Assembly: GCA_030141605.1 (NCBI GenBank)
Contig: JAQGDQ010000614.1
Coordinates: forward strand, 64,001 to 127,820
Direction of reading: 5' to 3'
DNA length: 63,820 bases
DNA from: Tubiluchus corallicola
Lineage: Eukaryota > Priapulida > Priapulimorpha > Priapulimorphida > Tubiluchidae
A program made the position numbers and the translations under genes. Within the stretch, counting starts at the first letter, position 1. Each line of letters opens with the position of its first letter. The notes beneath the pieces were generated by a model, which did no database searches, was not told the DNA's origin, and saw only the letters and a program-made list of their open reading frames with translations. Shown in pieces: positions 49,195 to 62,711 of this stretch.

Positions 49195-49329
49195 AAACTC
49201 CTTCCCGACAAGCAAACCATTTCAAGATAATTTAGCTTTAGTGATCCTGAGTTTTTAAGGAGTTGGTTAGTATATACTGACATACATGTAGATATGACTA
49301 TTTACTGTACGAGAAGTTCTGTAATTCAA

Positions 49330-50890
49330 GTTGGTGACGGTGTGCAGACATTTCGACACAGATATTTAGAGACAGGACGCTTCGCCACAAAGCTTTTAGA
49401 CACACAAGCAATTTGAGCACAGATTCCTTTGGACACATAGGCACTTTGGGCATAAGATATTTGGTCACATAGGTAATCTGGACACAAGGCTATTTGAATA
49501 TATATAGGTTATTTAGACAAATTATCTGTTTGGACGCATACGTTATTTTACTCAATAACTGGGCACTCAATAAGAGTAGGCACTTAGCCATGCGTAGCTG
49601 GTTTTTCGCGGTCCAACGTTTAAACATTTTGTTTTTAAGCTAAATATTTAACCGTATCAATTCAGTTTTGTGCCAAATTCGCATTCTACTGCATACGTTT
49701 CATGACAGAAATAAAGTTTGCCAGCATGGCTGACAATATTTAATAATTTGGCCAAAAAAACACTGAAACTTGATTCATTGAATCTACATAACCCGTGAAA
49801 GACTACAAGAGTCACGATAAGAGCTGCATGACTTTGATTCGTTAACTCTCACTGGTGTGAAGGCATTCATTCCAGAGATATTGAAATAAGCGGTTCAGCG
49901 TATTACGATTGGTTAGTGATCGCAGATTGACCAGTTCTCAAAAGGGGAACCATGCATGTTGTTTTTAGGGAAGCTATGCTTCCAGATATCAGCAAGTGGC
50001 TACGCAGAGAAGGCCAATTTTTTTAAAATCTGTGGCAACTGCAATTATGTGCGCTGTTTCTATATTTAATTAGCAGGGAAAAGGTGCAAAAATGCAAAAA
50101 GGTCCATTGAATTTTGAAAAAAACGGTTTAAATTTGCTCATTCCCAGAACGTGGTATAGCTAAACAACCAGTGTTGCTAAATGGTACCATGTTCTGCTTT
50201 ACTGGATACCTATTCTAAACAGTACGTGTCAAAGTTATATACGTGTCTAAGTAACCTACGTACTCAAATCATCTGCTTTAAAATTACGATATATTAGGTT
50301 TAATTTATTTATAATCTTAATTTAAAAATTACTAATTAATAATCTAATTAAATTTTATCACCAGGCGGGCCGAAATAAAGAGCATATGAAAACGCCCAGA
50401 TCGAACTTAAATTTGAACTACGATCCCTGGCTCATAGGAGAGACATATGTCAAACTGCGTTTCGAAATTACGTATTTTTCGACTTTCAAAATAACTTATG
50501 TATGTTCGAATTTCCTACGTGTCACATTTGTATGTAAAAGACTTGTGTGCCAAAAACTTCCCAAGGTAAATGACTTTGACTAAGTGTCCAAATAAATCAT
50601 GTGTTCAAATATGATGTGTGCAAAATACCTAGAGTCCAAATGTCCAAGCTACCTTGTGTCCAAATGTCCTACGTGTTCAAATAACCTTGTGCCCTCTCCA
50701 TTTGTCCAAAATACCTAGTAACTGAATGGCCTATGTTTGGAAATAACTCATATGTCCAAATAACCTATGTGTACAAATTACCTTGTGTCAGAATGAATCA
50801 TGTGTCCAAATAACATATGTGTCTAAAATGTTTTTGCCGAAATAGCCCGTGTCTAAAACTTCTGTGCAAAAACCCCTGTAACTTGGTAGC
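49330..50890. repeat. Fold-back-like inverted repeat of degenerate ~20-bp units
   Basis: The right arm (about 50,220-50,890) is a run of loosely repeated units such as GTGTCCAAATAACCTATGTG and ACAAATTACCTTGTGTC. The left arm (about 49,330-49,565) carries their reverse complements, for example GGACACATAGGCACTTTGGG and TCACATAGGTAATCTGGACA. The outer ends also pair: GTGTCTAAAA..TTT on the right against TTTTAGACAC on the left. The ~650-bp centre has no open frame of note. Long inverted arms made of short degenerate repeats are the hallmark of fold-back (FB) elements. No transposase is present. Confidence 0.65.
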
Positions 50891-51299
50891 CAATGATTTT
50901 AATTAAGCGATATCGACCTCGCTGGAAAACAGTTTTTACTGTCCTTTTCATTAATGTCAATTTTACTCACCTGGCAAGTCAGATTTTGAGCTTTCACCTT
51001 CCAATTTCTTCTATTTTTCTAGAAATTAAGTACAATTAGGATGGTATAGCTAGAAAAATAAACGGATTTAGAATGTACTCGAAACATTTCAACAATGAAC
51101 TGTATATTTTAGCCCCTATCAAAACAATAATTCATTATAGGAAAATAATTAGCTGTGGCACCCTTAAGCCCGCATATCTGTTTGCGCATGCGTTGAGTTG
51201 ATCGGCATCTCCGTGTAACTAGGCGTCTAATTCCGCTGCATCAGGGAAGCTGACTTGATCAATGATTCCAGCTCGGGAAAGATGATGCCACCCTGAATT

Positions 51300-51534
51300 C
51301 TTGATTAGCCGGCAAATTGAGCCCGCGTGATGAGTGTCACCGTGAAGTTCTTGTACAGTTTGCAGTTGGAGAACAACAAGAAAGTATTGAACAAGTCTTC
51401 AAACTGAAGGAAACACTGGGTAGGTGGTTTAGTGCTAGTTTTACTACTAACAGACCTGATTCTCTTACTTTTAGAACAATTTGTGCATATATTACAAGAT
51501 TTACAATCATAAAAATATTGCTAAAGTGAATAAA
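51300..51534 (+). CDS. Weak candidate terminal exon, unknown protein
   Basis: Not recognised. An open frame with protein-like composition (SPRDECHREVLVQFAV, then IEQVFKLKETL) runs to a donor at 51422. A 51-bp intron with a strong pyrimidine-rich acceptor (CTTACTTTTAG) would continue it as EQFVHILQDLQS and a TAA, with AATAAA at 51529-51534. Alternatively it joins in phase to a second open stretch at 51711-51825 through a weak acceptor. No ATG start and no upstream exon were found, so this may be a relic exon or chance. Confidence 0.25.
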
Positions 51535-51834
51535 TGTTTGTAAAAGTAAAACCTTTCTGAAAAGATTTACTGTTTTTTTAAGTTTAAAAGGATTTGCATG
51601 CTTTTACCATATGGTATAAGACTCTGCAAAATAGCAAATCCACTACTCGTACGTTAACTACAATGCGCGAATACATAATTCACTACAACTAACTAAAGGT
51701 AATGTCAAAGGTGACCAATTAGTGCCCAACATCACCGCTATCATAGATGAGAAGGGACTCGACTCATGCATTTGCTGTAAAGATGTCCGTATGATATTAC
51801 GCAAAAAGTGTGATGTCATTATTGGGTAAGAATG

Positions 51835-54800
51835 GGTTACGGTGTCATTATGACTGCAGTGATTTATTCTTTCATTTAGTACTCGTTGAAGTTTTTGTTA
51901 TAACTTGGTAATTATTGTTGTTTTCAAAGTTTCCTCTTCCTTAGTTTGAGTTTTCACAATAAGTAGGCTACCAATAGGAGGTTCTGTGGTTTTCGCGTTT
52001 TTCCAAATTACACGCGTATAAACTTGCGTGTAGTTAGTAGACGCTTCTCCTTTATCTTCGCTTTCATTGTTTGTTCTGTCTTTTTAACGTGTCTTTCTAA
52101 CACGTTTTGCGGAAAATTCTTTCTCTGGCGTGAGAACGGAAAACATGGGCGTGTGTTCAGCACATAGTCACGGCTTACTAACCGCACACGATACAGTGTT
52201 TGCAGTTAATTTCTACCGTAAACAGTCCAAGCGTCGATACACATTCTAACGAAACTAACACCTAAACATTTTTGTGACTACTGTTGAGTCTACAGCTTCT
52301 TTTAATCGCACAAATAAAGCAAGAGAGCCGCACACTGTTTTAGGCACTGGGAATTTATCTATTGATAATTATTCACGTCAAAACAAGGCTTCCTGAATGT
52401 ATATTATGAATTCTGCACTTCTTCACTTGCATGCCCCTTACTTGCGCGTGGCTCAATTCACCCAAGCTCGTTTGGCTTCCCCGTGTTTTATGTACGCCTC
52501 CTGGAGTTAGAAGAATGAAAGCACTTCTCTTGCAGCTTAGAATGCTGAATGATTTAAGACACTTGAGGTTTTTCGCGGGTCCATGAATGATGTATGCTAA
52601 TAAACTGTAACTTTATAACAGCTGCTGAGCACTTGCATTTTCCCATGCTTCTTTTGATTCGAATCAGAAAACGCTTATAGATCCTGATAACTCAGGATTT
52701 CAAGGTTACAAAGGTATGGTCTATAAGGTTTAGATGATGTAAAAACCCCGACTGTCCAGTTTCTTTGAAAAAAACACAGGTGATTTACACGGAGAATACA
52801 AAATCCATATAGTGTTCTGGACAATTTTCCGTTTTTGATGGCTCTATAATAAAAGGCGCAATTCACGATAGGGAAAATGGTAAAATTATTCGTACGGAAA
52901 TCCGCTTAGACTGCCTCTTGAACGATTTTTTCAGCAATTGCCCACGGATTTTTTTCTAACTAATCGTTCCGCTCGCTCGCTTTTGTTCCGTAGGCGTTAT
53001 TTTACTGACCATAAATTTTTGTGAAAACCGTATTCTGTGTAAACGATCTATCCAAACGGAAAATCGTGTGGAAAATCGTATGAGTCGTAGTCAGTGAGAC
53101 GCTTTCCGCAATATGTCTCTGGGTGTAAAAATGTGTCTAAAAATAATTATGAAAAGATGAGAGCTTCCACAAGGAAATACTCGACGTCCTGTGCTATCTT
53201 TAGCGTTATTTTTCTGTAAAGTACGTAGTACAAAACTAGTCAGCGTCTATTTTGTTTTATGGATATTCATAACAGAAAAGCTATGTAGCGCACACAGTCA
53301 TTTGTGTTAAATAAAAAATGACAAAATTAAAAATACCTAAAAGCTGGAAATAGAAAGTCAACTCCTGCGCCTCGTAGATTTTTTTAATGTTTTTTCTTAG
53401 CATTTAACGTAAATTTTCTTGTTTGAGATCATAACTTTGATGGTGCCTTTTTATTATTGCATGGCTTTTTTTATTTATGTAGTATAAGTTACTGGTCCGA
53501 ATGATGCTCAATTCGAAAATTGTAATGCACTTGTCAAAATAAACTCGCCAGATTGTAAAGGCAAAGCACATGTTCCGCACGTGTTCAAAAACATTTTTCA
53601 GCTCACCGGAAACAGATTTTATTTAGAATCGCAAACGTCTGTTTTTATGGATTGCAGACTCTTTTGTCAGACATAAAACTTGAAACGGGAAAGAAAGACT
53701 TGCTTGACATACACAAAATAATGTAATAATAAAGATAAACGAAAAATAAAAGAGCAAGATAATGTTTTCTATAAGCTATAAGGAATATAGAGATTTTTTT
53801 CATGATTGGAATCCTGGCACATATAAGCCAGCTCATTGATCATTTTGCCTTATGCCAACGCCTTAATGAGACGGCTATGCCATTCAACAAAGGATGATTA
53901 AATTGCACTAATAATTTCTGTTTAGTGCTTACATAATATTACTAAATATACTTTAGGGAGTACGTACCTTACCAGTGTTGGCAGACAGTTCTATTTTATT
54001 CATTAAGCGTGCTAACTAACTGAATTTAAGAATATAATTATAAAAATAATTAGATTTTTTTAATTTCTCCCATTAAAATAAATTTTATTCATTTATTTAT
54101 TCTTTCATTCTTTTTCACATTCAATCATTCCTCTTTTGTACGGTAATTTACTCATTCACTCATTTGATCGAATTAAGTGCCAAAATGAACGAACAAATAA
54201 ATAAATGCAAAAAGAATGAAAGAATAGTGAAAGGAAGAGGGAACACTGTAAGAAGAGAAAGAGGAAGAGAGAAGAAGAAAGAAAAGGAGAAAAACGAAAA
54301 AACAAAGAAAGAAAGAAAGCCACAGCAGTACCAGAATGAATCTCAGAGACTGCTAAGTTACAGTACGGATATAAAGGTGGTCTGTGAGTTCATCTGAGTC
54401 AAAGAAAAAAGCTGCAATACAAGAAAGCAAGGTAATTCACTTTTCAAGTAGTCACAAACAAATGTCGTTCAGTCTACTTTCGTACGTTCATTCCTAGTCT
54501 TCGTAAGTTCATATAGGACACGTAGGCAGTTACACGGTATGTGTATGAAGTGAACATTTGTATGAATGAAATCACTTACCCGTAGAAAAGAATAACAGCA
54601 ACTGCTATTCAACATTATACATGCATAGCTAGATTTATTAATTTATTTTAGCTTTGCTGGTATTTGCCTAATCCACTTACAGCCATATGGACACCATTGC
54701 TGAAGTACCAGTAATACTTGACTTCGTAACTGTAACTTGTATGGCTTGCTTGTGCATGGATGTTTGGATTATGTTACTAGGCAGCATAAAGAAGGGTAAT

Positions 54801-57740
54801 TAACAAAGGAAACTGGGTCCCCTCACTTTAAAATAACCTGTCATTTTTGGTATAAGTGTTCTTTTGATTACCTTTCCCTCTAATCTTTATATCCTTTCGA
54901 ACTAGGTTAGGTCATGTTGACATTGTATATAGGGGTGCTTTCAATCAACTTTCAGCTTCCATCTGGATTTAAATTTTGCATAAACTTTGAACTAGATTAA
55001 CGATCTAATAACTTTCCCGAGAGGTAAGAAATATCTGTCTCTTTCCGTTGCCGTTAATGGCTTCACATATATTTGATGTGATTAATACTCCTCTGCCATA
55101 CAGACCAGCTTCCCCCGGGGCGTACCAGAGTGGCTTCATAAAGCCAAAGCACAGTAACAGCGAAACCGTGTCAGTATTTTTCTTCTGGCGTTCTGGATAT
55201 GTTGCCTGCTTAGCAAACAGCAAGCAGGGCGATTAGTAGGGAGAGATTCCAATCTAAGTCTGCTAGCAGCTCATGGCGGTTTCCTAATCTATCTGGATAA
55301 GTTAAAATAACTTGTACGGACTACCAAGACTTAAGTCATCAGGGTTAGTTGATGTGTACAAACTATACATGGAATGCTTTTGGTTGTGCAGGCCGATAGG
55401 TGAAAACAAGTAGTTACTTACTAATAGCCAGATTAGGCTTTTGTAGGTTAATTACCAAGGCACAAAGTGAACTGTATGTACAACCAAACAGATAAAGACA
55501 AAATCATTTACCATCGATTGTTTTACAATGAATTTTTTCGTTAGTATTACTGTAACACAATAGCTACTTAGCGCCTTAATTACCTGACATTTATAGCAAT
55601 ATGTGAAGACACAAGAAACATATACGGTATTGGTCTGCGTCCTGGCATTGCCAACCACTCAGCTAAACAAAAAACTGTGGTCACGTACTGCATGTATGTT
55701 ACCTTCAAGAACGGTGGAACTCTGGAGGAGTTATGTTAGAACACCTAAAATGACACCAGGTATAGGAAATTGCTTTTTTGTGCAATATTCTTTTTAAAAT
55801 CAGTTAATGCAAATGCAAAAAATGCCTGCAAGCTCACACATTGATATTCATCGAGCATGAAATTGATAACTAATGCGTGCATATACGATTTACTGCAACA
55901 GTAGCAAACTTCAATACAGTATTTGCTTATTCAAATATAAGAGATGATTGATAAGGGTCATCGCCCGGATGCGATGGGCCATCGCCCACACTTCCCCTCC
56001 CAATAAACTGTTAATTATGAATATCGCATTAGTAACATATTGTCGCGCTATAAATGAAAGCAATTAGTACGTTCGAGACAAGTTTCATAATATTAGCAGT
56101 TATAGTAAACAATGTATTCCTACATCGATTGAGCAAATAATGCAGTCATAACGTAGTAAATATTTGATAAGATTCGGATGACAAGAAAAGTAACAGTTTC
56201 TCTTTAATGAGTGTAATTATGGATAGATGGTACCAGATGTAGCTGCTTCAGTTTGGTGTGGGTTATGGAGCATTCACACATGCCAACAGCGTATTGGAAA
56301 ACTATTTTGTTATGCATTGAATCTTTGTGCAAAGATAGTGATTATTGCACTGAAAAGCCGTAGCTGGTTAGCTACTACTGCACGGAAGGCGGACTATCGC
56401 GAGGATTTTGTTTGGTGTGGCTTTGTAAGGCAGCTATTTTAAAATAAATTTCTGATAAGCGATATGTCCTCAATAGGTTTGCTTTCACGATGCAGTGCCC
56501 GGTGTCAGCACCACGATGCGATTTGAGACCTAATAATTGATTATCTGTTACATAGAGTTTTTATATAGAGTGGGCAGTCCAACAGGTTTTACTCTTTGCC
56601 TAAGAGGATTTTCTACCGAAATGTTGTGTCCTAATACGTGATCTGTATGTAATACGTACATGCTGCCGGTTTCATGGATTGTATTATTTTTCATCTCGAT
56701 GACTAGAAAATCCAGGTCCTAGTACAAGTTGCAGGGTAAATGGGCTGCTAGCCAGTAGAATACGCCTGATTATTGTTTTTAACTTGAACCGAAGGAGACC
56801 AAATAAATTTTCAGGAGTCACTTGTCCAACTGTTTTAAATTCAGCAAATGGTTTGGTTGTTTTCCATCTTTCCTTCCTAGGTCATAAGACTACTACCAAT
56901 ATTGTGAACATTTATACGTCAAAATTACGCTTTTATGATAATGATGATACCGTTGATGATGATGTTGATTGTGATAATGATAATGAAAATAAATGCAATT
57001 ATGTATAAAGACCATTGTCTTTATAGACTATGAATGTATAACTCTATGTACAACTACATGTGTGTGTGTGTAAAAAACTGGCGAAAATCAGCACCAGCAA
57101 AGCTGGCAGTAACGTACAAAACATTGGCCATGAATCATGTGGAAGACGCCATAACTTTGTTGTCCGTAGCGATAACAACAAAAGCGATAACAATAAAAGT
57201 GAATCGAACTGCAAAGCGCAGTTGTAACAGCAAAAACTAATTACAGACCTAGTTTGACTTTGGCTAAGCTTTAGTAGCCGTTCTAGAATGCGTCTGAGAA
57301 GAAAAGAAAATATGCTCATTGAGAAAAAAGCAGGAGGAGGTTTGATGGTGACATCGTAATTAGTTGCTGGTGAAATGAATGGACAGCCATTCCATATACC
57401 GACGAAGAATGGGACCTAGGCGCCAACTGAGCGCTTTCATGTAAGATTCAATTATCGAGCTTGATAGAGAAAGTGTGGGTTTAAGCTCAAAAATGAAGCT
57501 ATATATAATAAATAATGCACTTTGTTGATACTCGCTCAACAGAATAGAAGTGTAGCGTGCACCATAATTCCAGATTAATAAGAGAAGAAAAGCTATATAA
57601 AAATTTTTGTGTAGAGAGCTTGTTTTAACAAGTAATAAATTCAATGTAAATTTGTTTAGAAATTTATTTGTTGAAAAGAGACTATTTCTGGTTATTGAAA
57701 TTTACTGTCTTTACATGTGTAATTATGCCATCGTCTTCTC

Positions 57741-57741
<1 letters not shown>
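51835..57741. other. Non-coding region, nothing recognised
   Basis: About 5.9 kb of AT-rich sequence. Open frames at 54164-54397 (Lys/Glu-rich), 55005-55236 (overlapping on both strands), 56227-56442 and 57044-57319 lack known motifs and splice context. Confidence 0.35.

Positions 57742-57794
<53 letters not shown>
57742..57794. repeat. (TCA)n microsatellite
   Basis: About 17 uninterrupted TCA triplets, giving a spurious poly-serine frame. Confidence 0.97.
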
Positions 57795-57795
<1 letters not shown>

Positions 57796-57799
57796 GCGT

Positions 57800-60509
57800 C
57801 AACATATTGGCATTTTGATGAAACTAAAGTTATAAAGATATAAAAAAGTACCAAGTTAAAAGTGACATTTATTAGCTGACATTACGATTCTGCTAGTTAG
57901 CATGTATTTTGTATTAAAATTAGGCCGAGTTAATTAATTGGCTTTATTTCTTTTGCAGCACTATGTTAGGGTTGCACGACATTAGCATTTTCTCCACTTA
58001 TTTTTCCAACACGGCTACGCAATGAGAAACCGTGGTTCAATAACGTAGTAATAAATGCAAGCTGTAAAATTTTAAAACGCTTTTAACCAGAAGCTCGTAC
58101 AAAGCTAATGTCCACTACAGCTTAATTTCTCAGTAGTTACAACTTTATATTGTAATTAAGAATCTGCATTGATTATGAAGTTCAAAGTCCGTTCAATGTA
58201 CTGCTAGATCAGAATTCACTAGTCGTGAAATCACAAGATCTTGGAGAGTAAAAGTGTGAAAATACAAAATAACAATGAAAGTACAACATGACAGTATTTA
58301 ATTTCGCTTTTAATTGTATTTTCCGGGAGAATTTGTTTAGTTCTGAGACTAAGATCCGTTATGTCACAAACAGTTAAGTAGTTGGTTTGGTCACCCAGTT
58401 AGAAAAACTTCCAGAAGTTTTTGGTGCAACATTAAAAAAAATGAAAAAAATGAAGCCACCACGAAAGAATTAGAGTGTAAGCGGTTTAAAGCCGGAACGT
58501 AGCTACGTGTAGTATAATTTCTATTTCTAGACTCAAAACTATTTCTCTATTTTAAAAGAGCTCAAGTTCGATATTTCTTCTAAGTTGTACATTAAATTAT
58601 TAATAAACATCTGATTTGGAGTGAATATGAACTTTGCAGAAACGTGTATGGTCAGTAAAACTAAACGATGTGCTTTTAATCTGGAAAATTATTACAAAAT
58701 GAAAAAGAGATTTTGCCACAGCGTAGATGTTTTCATCACTCAAATTCTACAAGAACAAATACGGGATATGAGTCGGACTGCACATTGGTGCTTGGAAACT
58801 CAGCACCCTTTACAATGGTGTTCACGACCTCAGACCCGCAACCGTGGCACCCGTCACTTCGGCACCCGCTACATAGAGTTTACCGCACAGCAGTCCTGCT
58901 CTTTGTTTTTCAATGATTCATATACGCCTTCATTACAAGAGGCGTTATTTTGCTTTCTGGCAGGCGTCAGTTTCGAAAACAAACTGCAAAAATCCTCCAT
59001 TTTTCCCCTTGCAAACAGACAAATAAATATTCATGATGCCAGTGATAGAGAAGATAAACATACAGTGTCCAAAATGCTTTAGGGATTCATCGATCAAACT
59101 ACCATCATGTCATGTGAGACCCTCAGCATGGGATAGTAAGCATTAAACACGACCCTTAATTAAGCTTTGTATTGCCCCACATTGAAGTCTTTTCAAGTGA
59201 TCTCATCAGACAGAAGTTATCTGGGGAATACCCAGTGAGATGAGTGATTTTCAATTGAGCACAATTCTAGAATTGTACCGAATAAAAAGAAGATGTCATC
59301 AGTTGCTGATGAGTCTGACTTCTGATAAACTGAAGTGGTCAAAAATAATGCGTTAAATCAAGCAAAAGTGACTTCATGTCTTTCACTAAACTCGGCTCCA
59401 AAAGTTTAGCTAAAACGCTAAAAAAAAGGAAGATTACTATCATGTGACGATGAGAGTGCTAAATGCATTTGAGGCGTTTCGTAAGTAAAATTGAAAGCGA
59501 GCGGTACGCGTTTTTCATTATAGTGAAAACTGTTATGAAACCAAAAAGAAATATTGCGAAAGTGTAAACGTTTTCACCATTCAAAGTTAAAACTTTATTC
59601 GAATTAGTTTACCACAATCCTTGCAGATCTATAATATTATAGAAAAACGTCCACGTGCGACTCTACACTATGGGTTATTAATATGCACTTAATTTTTTTG
59701 TTTGTCATTTTATGTCAGATAGTACAAATGAAAGTTTCTCCGCCGTTAACTTTATTAAATCTTTTTAACAAAGTAAAAAAAAACATAATTATCTTTACAA
59801 CTGGTAACGTAAAATTTTTATTACGCTAGTGGTTTTTGGTATACCACTGAAATACTATGTTATTAAATTGTTTAATCACGACCTCATTTTAATAAAGCAC
59901 CGTCTTTCTGTTTTTTTTCTGCTGTCCCTTTCTAATTAAATGCGATATGACTTAATAGGTTTTTAAGGTCGCTCTTTATAATTTAATGTTATTAATAACG
60001 AAAGATCAAACAATCGCGCAGCGCATTTCCTGACACAAGCAATCGAGCAGTAAGTGAAATATCGCATTTGCCAAGTCATTATAGCTTGCTGGCTTCACAG
60101 TCGAGTCAAAAGCGCAAACATTAAAGCGGCGCTTATCTAGGAAATATTTCAACTAATTAAATTTAATGGAATTGCGTTGTTTCTAACACAGACATTCGTC
60201 TTTAACGTGAATCATTTTCTTATCTTTATTGCGAAAAGCTATTTGAGCTCATAGTCGCTGTGATGAAAATTTATAAAACGGTAGGAATAAAAATGGCGGC
60301 AATATTTTCCACATATCTCCTCGCAACTTTGACGAAAACTGGTCAAGATACTGATCTTCTGGCTGCCTATAAAATTCAAGTAACTTGATGACAAGTTTCG
60401 GAGAAGAAAATGACATATCGCTTATCAAGTATTTTCTTGACATCTTTGAGTTTTGTTTTTCTACAGTTACATCCCAACAATCGAACATTTTCAGGTTGCA
60501 TAACATACA

Positions 60510-60510
<1 letters not shown>
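57800..60510. other. Non-coding region with an unassigned open frame
   Basis: The only sizeable frame, 58621-59082 (153 codons, plus strand), has a locally higher GC content at 58,800-58,900 but no domain, signal peptide or splice structure that can be named. A short perfect hairpin (TCATCAG/CTGATGA) lies at 59296-59312. No other element was recognised. Confidence 0.3.
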
Positions 60511-60593
<83 letters not shown>

Positions 60594-60609
60594 CTCTTTC
60601 TTTCTTTCC
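60511..60609. repeat. (CT)n microsatellite
   Basis: About 80 bp of pure CT dinucleotides with CTTT variants at both edges, grading into pyrimidine-rich sequence up to about 60,730. Confidence 0.97.
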
Positions 60610-60814
60610 ATCTATCTCTTCCTCCCTTCTTGTTCTTTCTCATTTTCTCACATATTCTCTTACTGTTCCTCTCTCTCCCCTTCTCTCTCTGTCTCTCTAT
60701 CTGCCTGTTTGACTGCACGTCTGTCTGTCACTCCGTGTGGTCTGTCCATTCGTTCGTCCGACAGTCAGTCTGTTCTTCCATCGTCTACACTCCCCCCCTC
60801 CAACTACTACAAGC

Positions 60815-60930
60815 CATCCACCCACCCACCCATCCATCCATCCATCCATCCATCCATCCATTTATCCACCCCGCCCATCCATCTATCGATCTATCCGTCC
60901 ATCTATCTATGTACATGTCTGTCTGTCTGC
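60815..60930. repeat. (CATC)n/(TATC)n/(TGTC)n tetranucleotide tract
   Basis: Imperfect CCAT units pass into CTAT and then CTGT units, the same series of units as the larger tract at 18065-18301. The shared behaviour suggests a common tetranucleotide family in this genome. Confidence 0.85.
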
Positions 60931-60959
60931 AGTTTCATTAGCTAATATTTAAATGTATT

Positions 60960-62640
60960 TATCGTCAGGAATTCTCTTATAGATGGTAAAACGTATACCT
61001 ATTTTATATTATAAGTAAAATTATCATTGTTTAAAAAAATCATTCAGTTCTCCTTCAAAACGAGTACCACTTAAAGTGCCGAACTCGAGCTAATGTATGT
61101 GTAAAAGTGAATGAAGGGTGTAAACTTTGAAATTAAATCATGTTTAAACTTTGCTTTTAGTGTACAGTTTTAATCATTACATCTACTTAAGCCATTTCCT
61201 TTTCGTTGATAGCACTTTTCCACCTACAAAAACACAAGCGAACTATCTTTCTTCCCTGTCAACTCTTTTACTCGCTCGTGCCCTAAAGCTGAATATATAT
61301 CTTCGTAAAATCTGATTCAACAGAACGGTTCCCATTATGGGCCACCTGCACGACTGGTGTTCAATTGAGCTGTCCTCCCAAACGCATGAAAATTACCCCT
61401 GATTCCTTAGAGCAGCCCAGAACATTCAACCGTTGACGGTAATGGAAAGCATTCAAGAAAAATTGAAAAGGAAACACGCTTTAACTATAAGCACGAAAAT
61501 AAGGATTATGGCTATTATGCTCTATCGGAAACACAACAGCTGCTTTGCCGATAGTCTGAGCGCATGCGCAATAAATCTACGGCGCCTTTCACACCTGCAT
61601 GCGCGTGAAATCGGACATTATTTTTATTTTAGTGAAGCATATAATTGGGATAGTTTAGAACGAGTAGAATGAACCGTTTGTCCAATTCTGGTATGGAATG
61701 TACAACTTCTGTGCAGCTTAATACTTATACTGTAATAACAGACGCGAGAAATGTACGTGAGAAAAAATTCACATGGGACACCATTACTTTGAACGGTTAC
61801 TAACTACAGTTTTTTGATATAGGAAGATTTTAAAGTGGAATATACAAACTTCTGCAGACGATGATAAATTAGTACTGACTGTGTCGTAATCAGGTAAAAT
61901 TCGTTAAGGTGTTTTTTATTCTTAGTTGTTTGTCGTTTACTTGTGCATATAATTGTAATTCGTTATCAATTTTCATTAAAAGTAATCAGTTATCAAGTAA
62001 ATTTCCTTACCTTATCCGTCGATGATGTTTCCAATTCCTCTATACTAAATTATACCATGCGCTTTTTTACCGCAAACAAAAAATCAATGATTTGCTATTA
62101 TGACTTTTTCTAATAGGGAATATGTTTGCTTGTCTGCCCACTTTGTTTGGTTATTTGCTGACTAATGCGCTGTTTCGTCATAAATTGATTTTAGTGCAAA
62201 GCTTTGTGTTTTTATCAATACTGAAACGTATCACTCAATAACTATTATTTTCACGCAGTGCCTTGTGGCGCTACATAGTCCTACATCCTTTCAACAGAAG
62301 CCACATTCTGTTTGCATTTATTTTACCGTCCTTTGTTAGCGTCATATCTATGTATCGGTTTTGGCCAGCCATTTAACTTGTAGCTAAACAAGCTGTACTA
62401 GCCATTGCATAACTAATGCAATGACGTCTGGTTCATTGTTTACCAATGAAAAATATTTTTTATCGTGAATAGAAACTATGATTAATGCCGTTGAACCACT
62501 AAGCGTAAATACTGGCTCTTACAGCCGTGTTTGGAATGTAAACATGGTTATCTGAAATAGCCTACGGTTGCTGTTTGACTAATTATGAACGTAAGGTATT
62601 GAGTATTTAAATTTTATTCTTGTCTGAATTCAGGTACAGT
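60960..62640. other. Non-coding region, nothing recognised
   Basis: AT-rich. The 79-codon frame at 61433-61672 has no recognisable feature. Confidence 0.3.
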
Positions 62641-62711
62641 AAATAGAGCGTTCGTTTCTTGACAGGAATCGTAGTTTACTATCAATTTCACAATCATCCA
62701 ACCAGCAACAA
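62641..62711 (+). repeat. Left arm of a perfect 71-bp inverted repeat
   Basis: This segment, starting AAATAGAGCGTTCGTTTCTT, is the exact reverse complement of 63750-63820. Identity stops at the next base on the inner side. The outer side cannot be tested because the partner arm ends at the window edge. Confidence 0.95.

Noticed and set aside
51711-51825. Confident second exon after 51,421
   Set aside because: The open frame and phase fit, but the acceptor (AATGTCAAAG) lacks a pyrimidine tract, and a stronger acceptor upstream leads to a stop and polyA signal. Kept only as a finding.
58621-59082. 153-codon plus-strand frame
   Set aside because: No domain, signal peptide, promoter or polyA context. 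Overlapping frames of similar quality exist, so chance or a decayed element is as likely.
60249-60952. Frames of 100-186 codons on both strands
   Set aside because: They are translations of (CT)n and CATC tracts (poly Leu-Ser, Arg-Glu, Pro-Ser-Ile-His) without splice or start context.
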